DNA from: Leucobacter sp. PH1c
GTDB taxonomy: Bacteria > Actinomycetota > Actinomycetes > Actinomycetales > Microbacteriaceae
DNA length: 64,000 nucleotides
Direction of reading: 5' to 3'
Assembly: GCF_000633415.1 (NCBI RefSeq)
Contig: NZ_AYMV01000020.1
Span: 124,001-188,000, forward strand
The notes under the pieces were generated by a model, which was not told the DNA's origin, did not search any database, and saw only the letters and a program-made list of their open reading frames with translations. This document shows, one piece after another, positions 23,865-31,896 of the stretch. The translations under genes and the position numbers were made by a program. Each line of letters starts with the position of its first letter. The first letter of the stretch is position 1.

Positions 23865-24638
23865 ATGTCCCCCGAGACCCTGCGCGTCGCGATCGTTCAG
23901 GATGCACCGACGCCCCGCGATCTCGCGGCCAACCTCGCGCGAGCGCAGTCGCTCGTCGAGGAGACCGCGGCGGATCTGATCGTCCTCCCCGAGCTGTTCC
24001 TCACGGGCTACCAAACCGAGCGGCTCGACGAGCTCGCGCTCACACCAAAGGACCCGCGGCTCATCCCGCTCGCCGCCGCCTGCCGAGCGGCCGGCCGCGC
24101 ACTGCTCACCGGCTTCGTCGCCCCGCTCGGCGACGGGTTCTCCGACGCCTACCTGGCGATCGACCGCGACGGGGCAATCCGCGAGCCGATCCACAAGACC
24201 CACCTCTTCGGCTCAGAGCGCGCGGCATTCCGCGCCGGGGACGCGCTCTCCCCCATCACGCTCTGCGGCACGCGCATCGGCGTGATCAACTGCTTCGAGA
24301 TCGAGTTCCCCGAGGTCGCGCGCACGCTCGCACTACGCGGCGCCGAGGTACTCGTCGCGGGCTCGGCGAACATGCACCCCTACACCCTCGACCACCGGAT
24401 CGCGGCGCAGTCGCGCGCGCTCGAAAACCGGCTGGCGCTCGCGTACGCGAACCGCGTCGGCGCTGAATCCGGGCACGACTTCTGCGGCGGGAGCTGCGCC
24501 GTCTCCCCCGACGGCGCGCTGCTCGGCGAGCTCGACGACCGCGAGAGCGGCACGATCACCGTCACCGTCCCGCTCCGGCGCGAGACGGGCGGCCCCACCG
24601 ACATGCTCGCGCAGCGCCGCCCCGAGCTCTACGCATGA
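23865..24638 (+). CDS. Carbon-nitrogen hydrolase (nitrilase superfamily)
   Basis: 257 residues with the full Glu-Lys-Cys triad: Glu in VLPELFLTGYQ, Lys in EPIHKTHLFGSE and Cys in GVINCFEIEFPEVAR. The family cleaves amide or nitrile C-N bonds; members include N-carbamoylputrescine amidase and omega-amidase. The agmatinase-like and permease neighbours under the same operator suggest an amide in polyamine or guanidino-acid breakdown. ATG 23865 follows GAGAGGAGC. A 17-bp hairpin follows the stop. Confidence 0.88.
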   Translation: MSPETLRVAIVQDAPTPRDLAANLARAQSLVEETAADLIVLPELFLTGYQTERLDELALTPKDPRLIPLAAACRAAGRALLTGFVAPLGDGFSDAYLAIDRDGAIREPIHKTHLFGSERAAFRAGDALSPITLCGTRIGVINCFEIEFPEVARTLALRGAEVLVAGSANMHPYTLDHRIAAQSRALENRLALAYANRVGAESGHDFCGGSCAVSPDGALLGELDDRESGTITVTVPLRRETGGPTDMLAQRRPELYA

Positions 24639-24641
24639 CAC

Positions 24642-24691
24642 GAGGCCGCTGGGGGCCGCGGAGCTTCCGCTCCACGGCCCCCAGCGGCCTC
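24642..24691. terminator. Strong hairpin between convergent nitrilase and agmatinase-like genes
   Basis: Outer stem of 17 bp (24642-24658 with 24675-24691), one mismatch, inner 5-bp stem and a TTCC loop. Confidence 0.85.
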
Positions 24692-24708
24692 ATCCGCGAA
24701 GGGCGCAC

Positions 24709-25698
24709 TCAGCCCACGAACACGGGCGTGCTCGGGCAGCCCGCGTGGAATGCGAGCGCCTCGAGCGCGATCCGGCCGGCGATGAGCTGGGTGCGCGTCG
24801 AGTGGTCGAGCGACGGCGCAGGCTCGGCGACGTCGAGCCCGATGAGCCCGGCGGGTGCGATCCCCCGGATGATCTCGAGCGCCTCGCGGATCGTCATGCC
24901 GCCCGGCGTCGGCGCGCAGGTGCCCGGCGCGAACGCGGCATCGAGCGCGTCGACGTCGAACGTCAGGTAGAAGCCCTCCTCGCCGACCCGCTCAAGGATC
25001 TGCTCGACGGCCCAGACGGTGCCCTTCTCCCAGATCTCCTCGAGCCAGATCACGCGGATTCCGTGGTCGCGGCAGTACTTCAACTCGGTCTTCGGGTTCA
25101 TCCAGCCGCTGATGCCCACGAGGACGATCTTCGCGGGATCGTAGCCGTTGTCGACCGCGCGCGTGATCGTGCAGCAGTGGTTCAGCTCCTCGCCGCCGAC
25201 GTTCGGGGCGGCATCGAGGTGCGTGTCGAACTGCACCCAGCCGGGGCTCGTCCCCGGCCGCTTCGCCGCCTTGCCGACGGGGATGCTCACCGAGTGGTCA
25301 CCGCCGAAGACGACCGGAATCGCGCCCGCGGCGACGATCTCGGCAATGTCGGCCTCGACGCGCTCGAACGTCTTCGGGGTGTTCCCGAGCGCGACGTTGC
25401 AGTCGCCGCCATCGACGAGTGGCAGGTGCGCGAACAGGTCGAAATCGAAGGTGGCCTGGAAATTCGTGTACTGCACCGAGGTCTCGCGGATCGCCCGCGG
25501 GCCGTAGTTCGCGCCGCTGCGGCTAATCGTGGTGCCGTCGAAGGGGAAGCCGTACACGACCGCCTTGGCGCCCGATGCCGCGATCGCCGCGCGGTCGAGC
25601 TCCACGCGGGGCACCCCCATAAAGGTGCCGCCGATGCCGCCGTGCAGCAGCCCGTTCCACATCGTCTCGTCGAACGAGCCGGCCGAGTTCTCAGTCAT
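24709..25698 (-). CDS. Agmatinase-like ureohydrolase
   Basis: 329-residue arginase/agmatinase-fold protein. Metal ligands are in GGDHSVSI, QFDTHLDAAP and LTFDVDALDAAFAPG. In most agmatinases the second motif reads DAHxD; here it is DTHLD. The N-terminal SRSGANYGPRAIRE is the family's substrate-side block. The protein releases urea from a guanidino compound; whether it acts on agmatine, a guanidino acid or guanidine itself is open. ATG 25698 follows AGAGGAACC. Two operator-like sites lie upstream, shared with the permease/nitrilase pair, so it belongs to that regulon. Confidence 0.85.
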   Translation of the reverse strand: MTENSAGSFDETMWNGLLHGGIGGTFMGVPRVELDRAAIAASGAKAVVYGFPFDGTTISRSGANYGPRAIRETSVQYTNFQATFDFDLFAHLPLVDGGDCNVALGNTPKTFERVEADIAEIVAAGAIPVVFGGDHSVSIPVGKAAKRPGTSPGWVQFDTHLDAAPNVGGEELNHCCTITRAVDNGYDPAKIVLVGISGWMNPKTELKYCRDHGIRVIWLEEIWEKGTVWAVEQILERVGEEGFYLTFDVDALDAAFAPGTCAPTPGGMTIREALEIIRGIAPAGLIGLDVAEPAPSLDHSTRTQLIAGRIALEALAFHAGCPSTPVFVG

Positions 25699-25742
25699 GG
25701 TTCCTCTTTTCGCATTCGCCGCGTCAGCGCGGGATCGGTGGT

Positions 25743-25795
25743 GAAACGTTTGGAGCATCTTTGCTACATCAGCGAAGTATCTGCCGTAACGTTTC
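25743..25795 (-). promoter_or_regulatory. Two LacI-type operator sites upstream of agmatinase-like gene
   Basis: GAAACGTTTG (25743-25752) and GTAACGTTTC (25786-25795), 43 bp apart centre to centre, about four helical turns. They match the site in the permease promoter. Confidence 0.55.
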
Positions 25796-25942
25796 GGCAA
25801 GCGTAACACTCCCCCGCGCCGGGCGTCCAGGCCCGCCTTGTCTTCGGGCACCTCGCGCGCGCAGACTGTAAGGTGCACCGGGCGGCGGCGCGGGCGGGCC
25901 CGGACCCGTGCGCCGGCGGACCGGCCGAGCCGAGGAGGAAGC

Positions 25943-26329
25943 GTGCCCGCACAGATCACCCTGAAACGCGTCTACGACCCCGCTGATCCAGAGGGCGGCG
26001 TGCGCATCCTGGTCGACCGGCTCTGGCCCCGCGGTGTGTCGAAGGAGCGTGCCGCGCTCGACCGCTGGGCGAAGGACGCCGCGCCGAGCGCCGAGCTGCG
26101 GCAGCGCTGGCACGCGGATCCCGACGCGCACCTGCCGGATCACTTCGCGGCGTTCGCGGCCGACTACCGCGCCGAGCTCGCGCAGGGTCCGGCCGAGGCC
26201 GAGCTCGCCCGCCTCGCGGAACTGGCCCGCACGCACCCGAAGATCAGCCTGCTGTACGGCGCGCGAGATCCGCGGGTGAACCACGCGGTGGTGCTCCGCG
26301 ACGCGCTCCTCGCCCGGCTCGCCGAGTAG
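25943..26329 (+). CDS. DUF488 family protein
   Basis: 128 residues. The DUF488 signature VRILVDRLWPRGVSKERA is near the N terminus, with KDAAPSAELRQRW and ISLLYGARDPRVNHAVVL further on. The family is small, cytoplasmic and of unknown function; some members are found near metal or sulfur stress genes. The start is GTG 25943 after GAGGAGGAA. It stands alone between the agmatinase-like gene and the convergent Lrp-like gene. Confidence 0.88.
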   Translation: MPAQITLKRVYDPADPEGGVRILVDRLWPRGVSKERAALDRWAKDAAPSAELRQRWHADPDAHLPDHFAAFAADYRAELAQGPAEAELARLAELARTHPKISLLYGARDPRVNHAVVLRDALLARLAE

Positions 26330-26332
26330 CGC

Positions 26333-27361
26333 TCAGGCGCGCGCTCGCACGAGCGGCACCGGCACCCGGCCCATCCTGCGGCCGGCGGCGTCGAGCCGAT
26401 GCCCTACGCGCTTTACGCTCGCGAGCTCGACCTCGCGCCCCACCACCCGGACGGCCGGCGCCAGCGCGGCGGCCTCCCGCTCGATGTCGTGCAATTGCGC
26501 GAGGTGCGGCACCCAGAGGCTCACGAGCAGGTTCCCGATCCCGAGCACCTCGGCGCTCACCCGGCAGTCCGGGCGATCGCCGAACCAGCGTCCGAGCGCG
26601 TCGAGCTGCTCCGGGGGAACGTCGAGCAGCAGCGTCACCGCGCGGCGCCCCTGCCGCACTGCGGTCGCGGCCTCGCAGCGCAACGAGAACACTCCCGCGG
26701 CGAGCAGGCTCTCGGTGCGCCTCCGCGCGGTCTGCGGTGCGAGCCCGCAGACCGCGCCGAGCTCCGACCAGCTGGCGCGGCCGTCCGCACCGAGCGCCTC
26801 GATGAGCGCCACGTCGACCGCATCGCGCACCGTCGGCACTGGGTGCCCGCTCTGCCCCTCCCCGAGCCGACCGGCCGGACCGGGAGCCAGCGCGCCAGCG
26901 CGCCAGGCCGAGCCGTCGCGGTGCATCCGAGTGGTGAAGAGGATGTCCCGGCCCGTGACGCCGGGAAGGGTCGTCCCGGGGCCCGTGAGGAAGCGGGTCA
27001 GGTCGTCGCGGGTCGGGGCGAAGCAGTCGACGAGGAAGTCGTGGGATCCGGCCACCCGCTCGACGGTCCCGGTGGCGGGTTCCGCGCAGAGCGCTTCCGT
27101 GACCGCTGCCTGATGGGCCGGGTCGACCCGGAGGAGCAGGAACGCCGATGCGCCCACCTCCAGGTGGTTACGGCCTGGAGCCGTCGCCACCCAGGCGCGC
27201 CGCGTGGCAGCGAGCCGGGCCCAGCGTCGGGACAGGGTCGAGGGGGCGACGTCGAGCGCCTCGGCGAGACGCTGCCAGCTCGCCCGCGGACTGATCTGGA
27301 TGGCGTGGATGAGCGCGAGATCGAACTCGGAGAGCTCGGCATTTTCCAGCGTTTCCTCCAT
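26333..27361 (-). CDS. Lrp/AsnC family regulator with two Lrp modules
   Basis: 342 residues, twice the normal Lrp length. Module 1 has an HTH (FDLALIHAIQISPRASWQRL, DVAPSTLSRRWARL) and a RAM-type domain. Module 2 repeats the plan from about residue 180 (DVALIEALGADGRASWSELG, LAPQTARRRTESLL, then RAVTLLLDVPPEQLD). Double-module Lrp proteins occur in actinobacteria. ATG 27361 follows GGGAGA. The gene is divergent from an MFS exporter gene and M20 hydrolase gene, which are its likely targets. Confidence 0.87.
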   Translation of the reverse strand: MEETLENAELSEFDLALIHAIQISPRASWQRLAEALDVAPSTLSRRWARLAATRRAWVATAPGRNHLEVGASAFLLLRVDPAHQAAVTEALCAEPATGTVERVAGSHDFLVDCFAPTRDDLTRFLTGPGTTLPGVTGRDILFTTRMHRDGSAWRAGALAPGPAGRLGEGQSGHPVPTVRDAVDVALIEALGADGRASWSELGAVCGLAPQTARRRTESLLAAGVFSLRCEAATAVRQGRRAVTLLLDVPPEQLDALGRWFGDRPDCRVSAEVLGIGNLLVSLWVPHLAQLHDIEREAAALAPAVRVVGREVELASVKRVGHRLDAAGRRMGRVPVPLVRARA

Positions 27362-27405
27362 GAAATCTCCCGATTCGTGCAAATTGAGCCCCACTTTTGC
27401 TGCCC

Positions 27406-27415
27406 ACCCTACGGT
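27406..27415. promoter_or_regulatory. Overlapping divergent minus-10 elements (Lrp and MFS genes)
   Basis: ACCCTACGGT reads TAGGGT on the minus strand (27406-27411) and TACGGT on the plus strand (27410-27415), with the TA core shared. Confidence 0.4.
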
Positions 27416-27484
27416 AACCACACCTGCACTCCGTGCGGGACGCATCGAGCCGCAGCGCCGCGGCTCCCTCACAGAAGGTCCAGC

Positions 27485-28906
27485 ATGACTGCTCCCATCG
27501 CTCCCGCCCGGGCCGGGACCTCCCGCACCCCGATCGCCGTCATCATCCTCGCCATGGCCATCATCGAGACCCTGAGCGGCGTCACCCAGGGCTATCTCAC
27601 CCCGCTCCTGCCCGCGCTCGGCCCCGTCATCGGGATCGACGACCCCGGGATCAACGGCCTCTTCCTGATCTCGAACGTCTCGTTCGCGGTGATGACCCCG
27701 ATCGTCTCCCGCCTCGGCGACAGCTACGGCTACCGCCTCGTGCTGCGGTGGTCGACCGTGGCCGTCGCACTCGGTGCCGTCCTTATGGCCGCGCTGCCCT
27801 CGCTCGCCACCATCACGATCGGGCTCGTGCTGCTCACCTGCGTGGTGGGGTTCATCCCGCTCATGATGGGGATCCTGCGCACCACCGACGACTCCCGCAC
27901 GCGCAGCGGGGTCAGCGTGCTCATCGGGGTGCTCATGATCTCCGTGGGCTTCGGCGGCCTCATCGCGGGGATCGTCGGCGCGGAGAACCCCGTGACCGGA
28001 TTCTGGATCGCCGTTCCCGTTGCCGCGCTCGCCCTCGCGGCGACGTTCGCCCTGCCCGACGCCGGCGTGCCCTCCCGCGAGCCGATCGCGATCGCACCGC
28101 TCGCCGCGTGCTCGCTCGGCATCATCGGCTTCGTCGTCGCCCTCGCGATGGGCCCCGAGTGGGGCTGGGCCGACGTCCGGACCCTCGCCTCGGGCGTCGC
28201 GGGGATCGCCCTCCTCGCCCTGTGGGGGCGCCTCGACGGGGCGCCCAGCGGAGCCCGCCGCCGCTTCCTCGACCTCTCGATGCTGCGCATCCCGCGGATC
28301 CGCTCGATCACGATCGCCACGTTCTGCTTCGGCTTCGCCACCATCAGCTACTTCGGCACGAACGGCCTGTTCCTCCACGCCGATCCGGCCACCGCGGGCT
28401 ACGGCTTCGGCCTGAACCCATTCGACATCGCGCTCGTCGTCGCGCTCACCTCGATCGCCTCGTTCCTCGCGTCGCTCGGGACGTCCCGGCTGATGTCCCG
28501 GATCGGCGAGCATCGCACGCTCCTCACCGCCGGGCTCGTGCTCGCGGCGGGCTTCGCGACGATGGCACTCGGACACACGAGCTTCCCGCTGTACTGCGCG
28601 GGCTTCACCCTGCTGAGCGTCGCGCTCGGCATGTACCAGGCCGCCACCCGCGCGCTGTCGGTGGAGGGCGTCCCCGTCGACCGTACCTCCGCCGCCGCGG
28701 GATTGAACGAGCTCGCGCTCTCGGTCGGCATCGCTGTCGGCGCCGCGATCGTCCGCATGATCTCCGCTGCGAGCGTGACCGACGCGGGGAAGATCTCGGA
28801 GGGCGGCTTGTGGGCGATCTGGATCGTCCTCGCCGCCGTCGCGCTGATCGCCGGCTGCGTCGGGGCCGGATACCGCCGCGGCGCAGCGCAGGAGGCCGCA
28901 GCATGA
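27485..28906 (+). CDS. MFS transporter
   Basis: 473 residues, 12-14 membrane spans. Helix 1 runs IAVIILAMAIIETLSGVTQG and the first loop carries VSRLGDSYGYRLVLRWS, a DHA-type motif A variant. The substrate is unknown. ATG 27485 follows AGAAGG. Its stop overlaps the start of the M20 hydrolase gene (ATGA), which argues that the carrier imports or exports the substrate or product of that enzyme. The divergent Lrp-like gene probably controls both. Confidence 0.88.
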   Translation: MTAPIAPARAGTSRTPIAVIILAMAIIETLSGVTQGYLTPLLPALGPVIGIDDPGINGLFLISNVSFAVMTPIVSRLGDSYGYRLVLRWSTVAVALGAVLMAALPSLATITIGLVLLTCVVGFIPLMMGILRTTDDSRTRSGVSVLIGVLMISVGFGGLIAGIVGAENPVTGFWIAVPVAALALAATFALPDAGVPSREPIAIAPLAACSLGIIGFVVALAMGPEWGWADVRTLASGVAGIALLALWGRLDGAPSGARRRFLDLSMLRIPRIRSITIATFCFGFATISYFGTNGLFLHADPATAGYGFGLNPFDIALVVALTSIASFLASLGTSRLMSRIGEHRTLLTAGLVLAAGFATMALGHTSFPLYCAGFTLLSVALGMYQAATRALSVEGVPVDRTSAAAGLNELALSVGIAVGAAIVRMISAASVTDAGKISEGGLWAIWIVLAAVALIAGCVGAGYRRGAAQEAAA

Positions 28907-30156
28907 TCGTTTCGCCCGCACCCGCGCAGTTTCCCGCGTCCGAGGCGTCTCCCGCACCCCGGGTGCTTCCCGCACCCGAGCAGCTCCCCACGCCCCTCCT
29001 GCTCCCGGCGCTCCGCGCCCGCATCGGCGCGGCCGTCGCGGCGGCGGCGGCAGATCTCCGCGGGCTCAGCCACGCGCTCCACGCCGACCCCGAGCTCGGC
29101 GGCGAGGAGCACCGCGCCCGCGCCCGGATCGAGCAGCGGCTCCTCCGCGCCGGCTTCACGCTCGACGCCGTGCAGCCGTCGGCCCCGACGGCCCTCGCGG
29201 CCCGGGCGGGCGACGGCGAACTCGTCGTCGCGTGCTGCATCGAGGTGGACGCCCTGCCCGGGATCGGCCACGCCTGCGGCCACAACGTGAACGCGGCCGC
29301 GGCGCTCGGCGCGGCGCTCGCCCTCGCGGCCGTCGCCGCCGACGCGGGCCTCACGGTGCTCGCACTGGTCACGCCCGCGGAGGAGACCACGGGCGGCAAG
29401 ATCGACCTCATTGAGGAGGGCTTCTTCGATGACGCGCACCTGGCGGTCATGGCCCACGCCGCCGGCTCCGACGCGGTCGGCAACGCCTCGCTCGCGATGA
29501 CCCTGTGGGCGTTCGACTACGCGGGGCGCGCGGCGCACGCTGCCGCAGCCCCGGCCGAGGGCGTCAACGCGCTCGACGCCGCCGTCGTCGCGCAGACGGC
29601 GATCGCGCTCGCGCGGCAGCAGCTCCCGCCCGGGGCCGTCGTCTCGATCGTGCTCGACGAGGGCGGCTCGGCGGTGAACGTGATCCCGGACCGCGTGCGC
29701 GGCCGCGTGGAAATGCGGGCACGCAGTCAGGCGGATCTTGCGGCGGTGACCCGGCGCGTGCGCGCGTGCCTGGACGCGGGGGCCCTCGCGACGGGCTGCG
29801 CGCTCGTCGTCGCCGAGCAGGGTCGGCCCTTCGCGGCGCTCGAGCAGGATCCGGCGCTCTGCTCTGCCTACCGCGAGGCGCTGGCGCTCCGCGGGCGCGA
29901 CGTCGCGCTGACGAGCGCCCCCGTCGCCTCGACCGACATGGGGAACGTGTCGCTGCTCGTGCCGAGCCTGCATCCGATGATCGGCTACGACGTGGGCGGC
30001 GCCGCCCACCACACCGCCGAGTTCGCGCGCCACGGCACGACCGCCTCGGCCGATCTCGCGGTCGTCGACGCGGCCTTCGGCCTCGCAGCGGCCGCCGCCG
30101 CTGCCGCCGCCGACCCCGCCGAGCGTGCCCGGCTGCTCACGCGCACCCGGGCGTGA
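28903..30156 (+). CDS. M20 family amidohydrolase/peptidase (AbgB-like)
   Basis: 417 residues. Metal-site motifs are present: CCIEVDALPGIGHACGHNVN, AEETTGGKIDLIEEG, VMAHAAGSD and AAHHTAEFARHG near the end. The dimerisation domain is GRAAHAAAAPAEGVNALDAA. The first 30 residues are Pro/Ala-rich and repetitive. This branch hydrolyses N-acyl or aminobenzoyl-glutamate-like amides. ATG 28903 overlaps the MFS stop and follows GGAGG. The gene ends in an Ala-rich helix. Confidence 0.88.
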   Translation: MIVSPAPAQFPASEASPAPRVLPAPEQLPTPLLLPALRARIGAAVAAAAADLRGLSHALHADPELGGEEHRARARIEQRLLRAGFTLDAVQPSAPTALAARAGDGELVVACCIEVDALPGIGHACGHNVNAAAALGAALALAAVAADAGLTVLALVTPAEETTGGKIDLIEEGFFDDAHLAVMAHAAGSDAVGNASLAMTLWAFDYAGRAAHAAAAPAEGVNALDAAVVAQTAIALARQQLPPGAVVSIVLDEGGSAVNVIPDRVRGRVEMRARSQADLAAVTRRVRACLDAGALATGCALVVAEQGRPFAALEQDPALCSAYREALALRGRDVALTSAPVASTDMGNVSLLVPSLHPMIGYDVGGAAHHTAEFARHGTTASADLAVVDAAFGLAAAAAAAAADPAERARLLTRTRA

Positions 30157-30166
30157 GCGGGTGCGG

Positions 30167-30272
30167 GTACGCGGTGTCGGTGCGCGGTGCCGGTGCGCGG
30201 TGCCGGTGCGCGGTGCCGGTGCGCGGCCCGGGTCCTCGTACTGGGCGCGCGGCCCGGGTCCTCGTACTGGGC
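30167..30272. repeat. Two tandem repeats between M20 and MocR genes
   Basis: A 13-bp unit GTGCGCGGTGCCG recurs four times (30167-30218, the first copy diverged), with a partial fifth. A 26-bp unit (30221-30246 and 30247-30272, identical) follows directly. The repeats lie after the M20 stop, just before the end of the convergent MocR gene. No gene is seen in them. Confidence 0.85.
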
Positions 30273-30300
30273 GTGCGGAGCGAGCGCCGGGAACGCGGGA

Positions 30301-31896
30301 TCAGCGCGCGTCGAGGATCGCGCGCAGCCGCACGAGCGCGCGCACGAACTCGTCATCGTCCGCGCCGCCCATCCCGATCACGAGGCCTGACATCCCGGTC
30401 CCGGAATCCCGGCGCTGCCAGTAGCGGCCGAGCGCCGCGGCCCCAAGCCCCTCAGCGCGGCCGCGCTCGACCGCCGCGGCCTCGCGCTCGCTCCCCCCGC
30501 TCGTGAACTCGAGCACGGCGTGCAGCCCGCCGTCCATCGGGCGCACCCGCACCCCGGCGGCGCCCGCGAGCAGCTCGGACACGGCGTCGCGCCGCGCGGC
30601 GTAGCGGCGCAGCATCCGGGCGGTGTGGCGCCGCAGCTCGCCGCTCGCGAGATAGGCGGCGAGCGCGGCCTGCACCACCCCGGAGACCGGGCCGCCGAGC
30701 TCGCGCCGCACGGGCTCGATGAGCGCGCGGAGACCGGCGGGCGCGAGCAGGAACCCCGCCGAGAGGCCCGGGGCGATCGTGCGCGAGAACGTGCCGAGGA
30801 GCACGACGGAGCCGCGATCCGGATCATCGAGGGCGGCGAGCGTGGGCAGCGCGCTGCCCGTGTAGCGCAGCTCGGAGTCGAAATCATCCTCCACCACCAC
30901 GACGCCCGTGCGCCGCGCCCACGCGAGGAGCGCCCGGCGCCGCGGCAGGGGCAGCGAGCCGCCGAGCGGGTACTGGTGGCTCGGCGTGACGATCACCACG
31001 TCGAGCATGCCCTCAGGCAATCGGCTCGTGTCGAGTCCCTCGCCGTCGGCGGGCAGCGCGACGATCCGCGCGCCGTAGCGCTGGGCGGCGCCGCGGAGCG
31101 ACGGCAGTCCCGGATCCTCCACCCCGACGACGAGCTCGCGCCCGCGCGTCCCCCCGAGCGCGGTGAGCAGCAGCCCGAGGCCGTCGCGGGTGCCCGCGGT
31201 GACGAGCACGTCGCCCGCACCACGGGCGGTCGCGCGCATGCGGCGGAGGTGGTCGGCGATCTCGGTGCGGAGCGCGGGATCCCCCAGCGCGGGCGGCACC
31301 GCGTCGACGAGCGCCGCCGCGTGCCGCCAGGCGCTCCGCCAGGCCGGGCCGACCACCGCGTCGGTGATCGGCTGCCCGGGCGTGAGCGGCGCGGGCGGCT
31401 CGTCGCGGTCGAGCGCGGCCGCGAGCGGTGTCGCTGGCGCGGCCGAGCCAGTGGTGTTCTGAGCAGTGCTCGCAGTGGCGGCCGGAGTGCCGCCCGCCGC
31501 TGTGCCCGCCGTGGTGCCCGCCGCTGCGCCGGCAGTGGCGCCCGCCATTGTCCCGGGCTTCGCGGCCGCCCGGGCGGCGGGCTCGGCGCTCCACGCCGCC
31601 TCCGGATCCGCGGGATCCGTGCGCTCGAGCGCCGGGTTCACCATTGTGCCCCGCCCGTGCGCCGAAGCGAGATACCCCTCCGCGATGAGCTGCTCGTACG
31701 CCGCGACCACGACGCCGCGCGCGATCCCGAGCCGCCGCGCGAGCTCCCGGGTCGCGGGGATCTGCTCCCCCGGCCGCAGGGTCGCAGCGTCGATCGCCTC
31801 GCGCAGCGCGGCCGCGAGCTGGACGGGCAGGGGCGCCTCGGCCGCCCGGTCGAGGTGGACCGGGAACGCCGCGCTCGCGCCGCCCGAGCCGCTCAC
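30301..31896 (-). CDS. MocR-type regulator (GntR HTH plus aminotransferase fold) lacking the PLP lysine
   Basis: 531 residues. GntR winged helix at 15-85 (QLAAALREAIDAATLRPGEQ, RRLGIARGVVVAAYEQL), then an Ala/Gly/Thr-rich linker at about 105-150 made of near-repeats of TAG and AAG. A fold-type I aminotransferase domain follows. TPSHQYPLG and VEDDFDSELRY are conserved PLP-site blocks, but the position of the Schiff-base Lys (FSK in the family) reads FSRTIAPG (near 369, codon CGC). MocR proteins sense PLP or amino compounds. The GTG start at 31896 overlaps the methylase stop (GTGA). Confidence 0.87.
   Translation of the reverse strand: MSGSGGASAAFPVHLDRAAEAPLPVQLAAALREAIDAATLRPGEQIPATRELARRLGIARGVVVAAYEQLIAEGYLASAHGRGTMVNPALERTDPADPEAAWSAEPAARAAAKPGTMAGATAGAAAGTTAGTAAGGTPAATASTAQNTTGSAAPATPLAAALDRDEPPAPLTPGQPITDAVVGPAWRSAWRHAAALVDAVPPALGDPALRTEIADHLRRMRATARGAGDVLVTAGTRDGLGLLLTALGGTRGRELVVGVEDPGLPSLRGAAQRYGARIVALPADGEGLDTSRLPEGMLDVVIVTPSHQYPLGGSLPLPRRRALLAWARRTGVVVVEDDFDSELRYTGSALPTLAALDDPDRGSVVLLGTFSRTIAPGLSAGFLLAPAGLRALIEPVRRELGGPVSGVVQAALAAYLASGELRRHTARMLRRYAARRDAVSELLAGAAGVRVRPMDGGLHAVLEFTSGGSEREAAAVERGRAEGLGAAALGRYWQRRDSGTGMSGLVIGMGGADDDEFVRALVRLRAILDAR

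Noticed and set aside
27362-28975. Upstream extension of the Lrp-like frame across the MFS gene
   Set aside because: The added residues are low-complexity Glu/Arg/Gly/Asp sequence opposite a clear membrane transporter. The HTH begins shortly after the ATG at 27361, which has a ribosome binding site.
30167-30272. CRISPR array
   Set aside because: Repeats are direct and contiguous with no unique spacers, units are 13 and 26 bp, and there are no cas genes.
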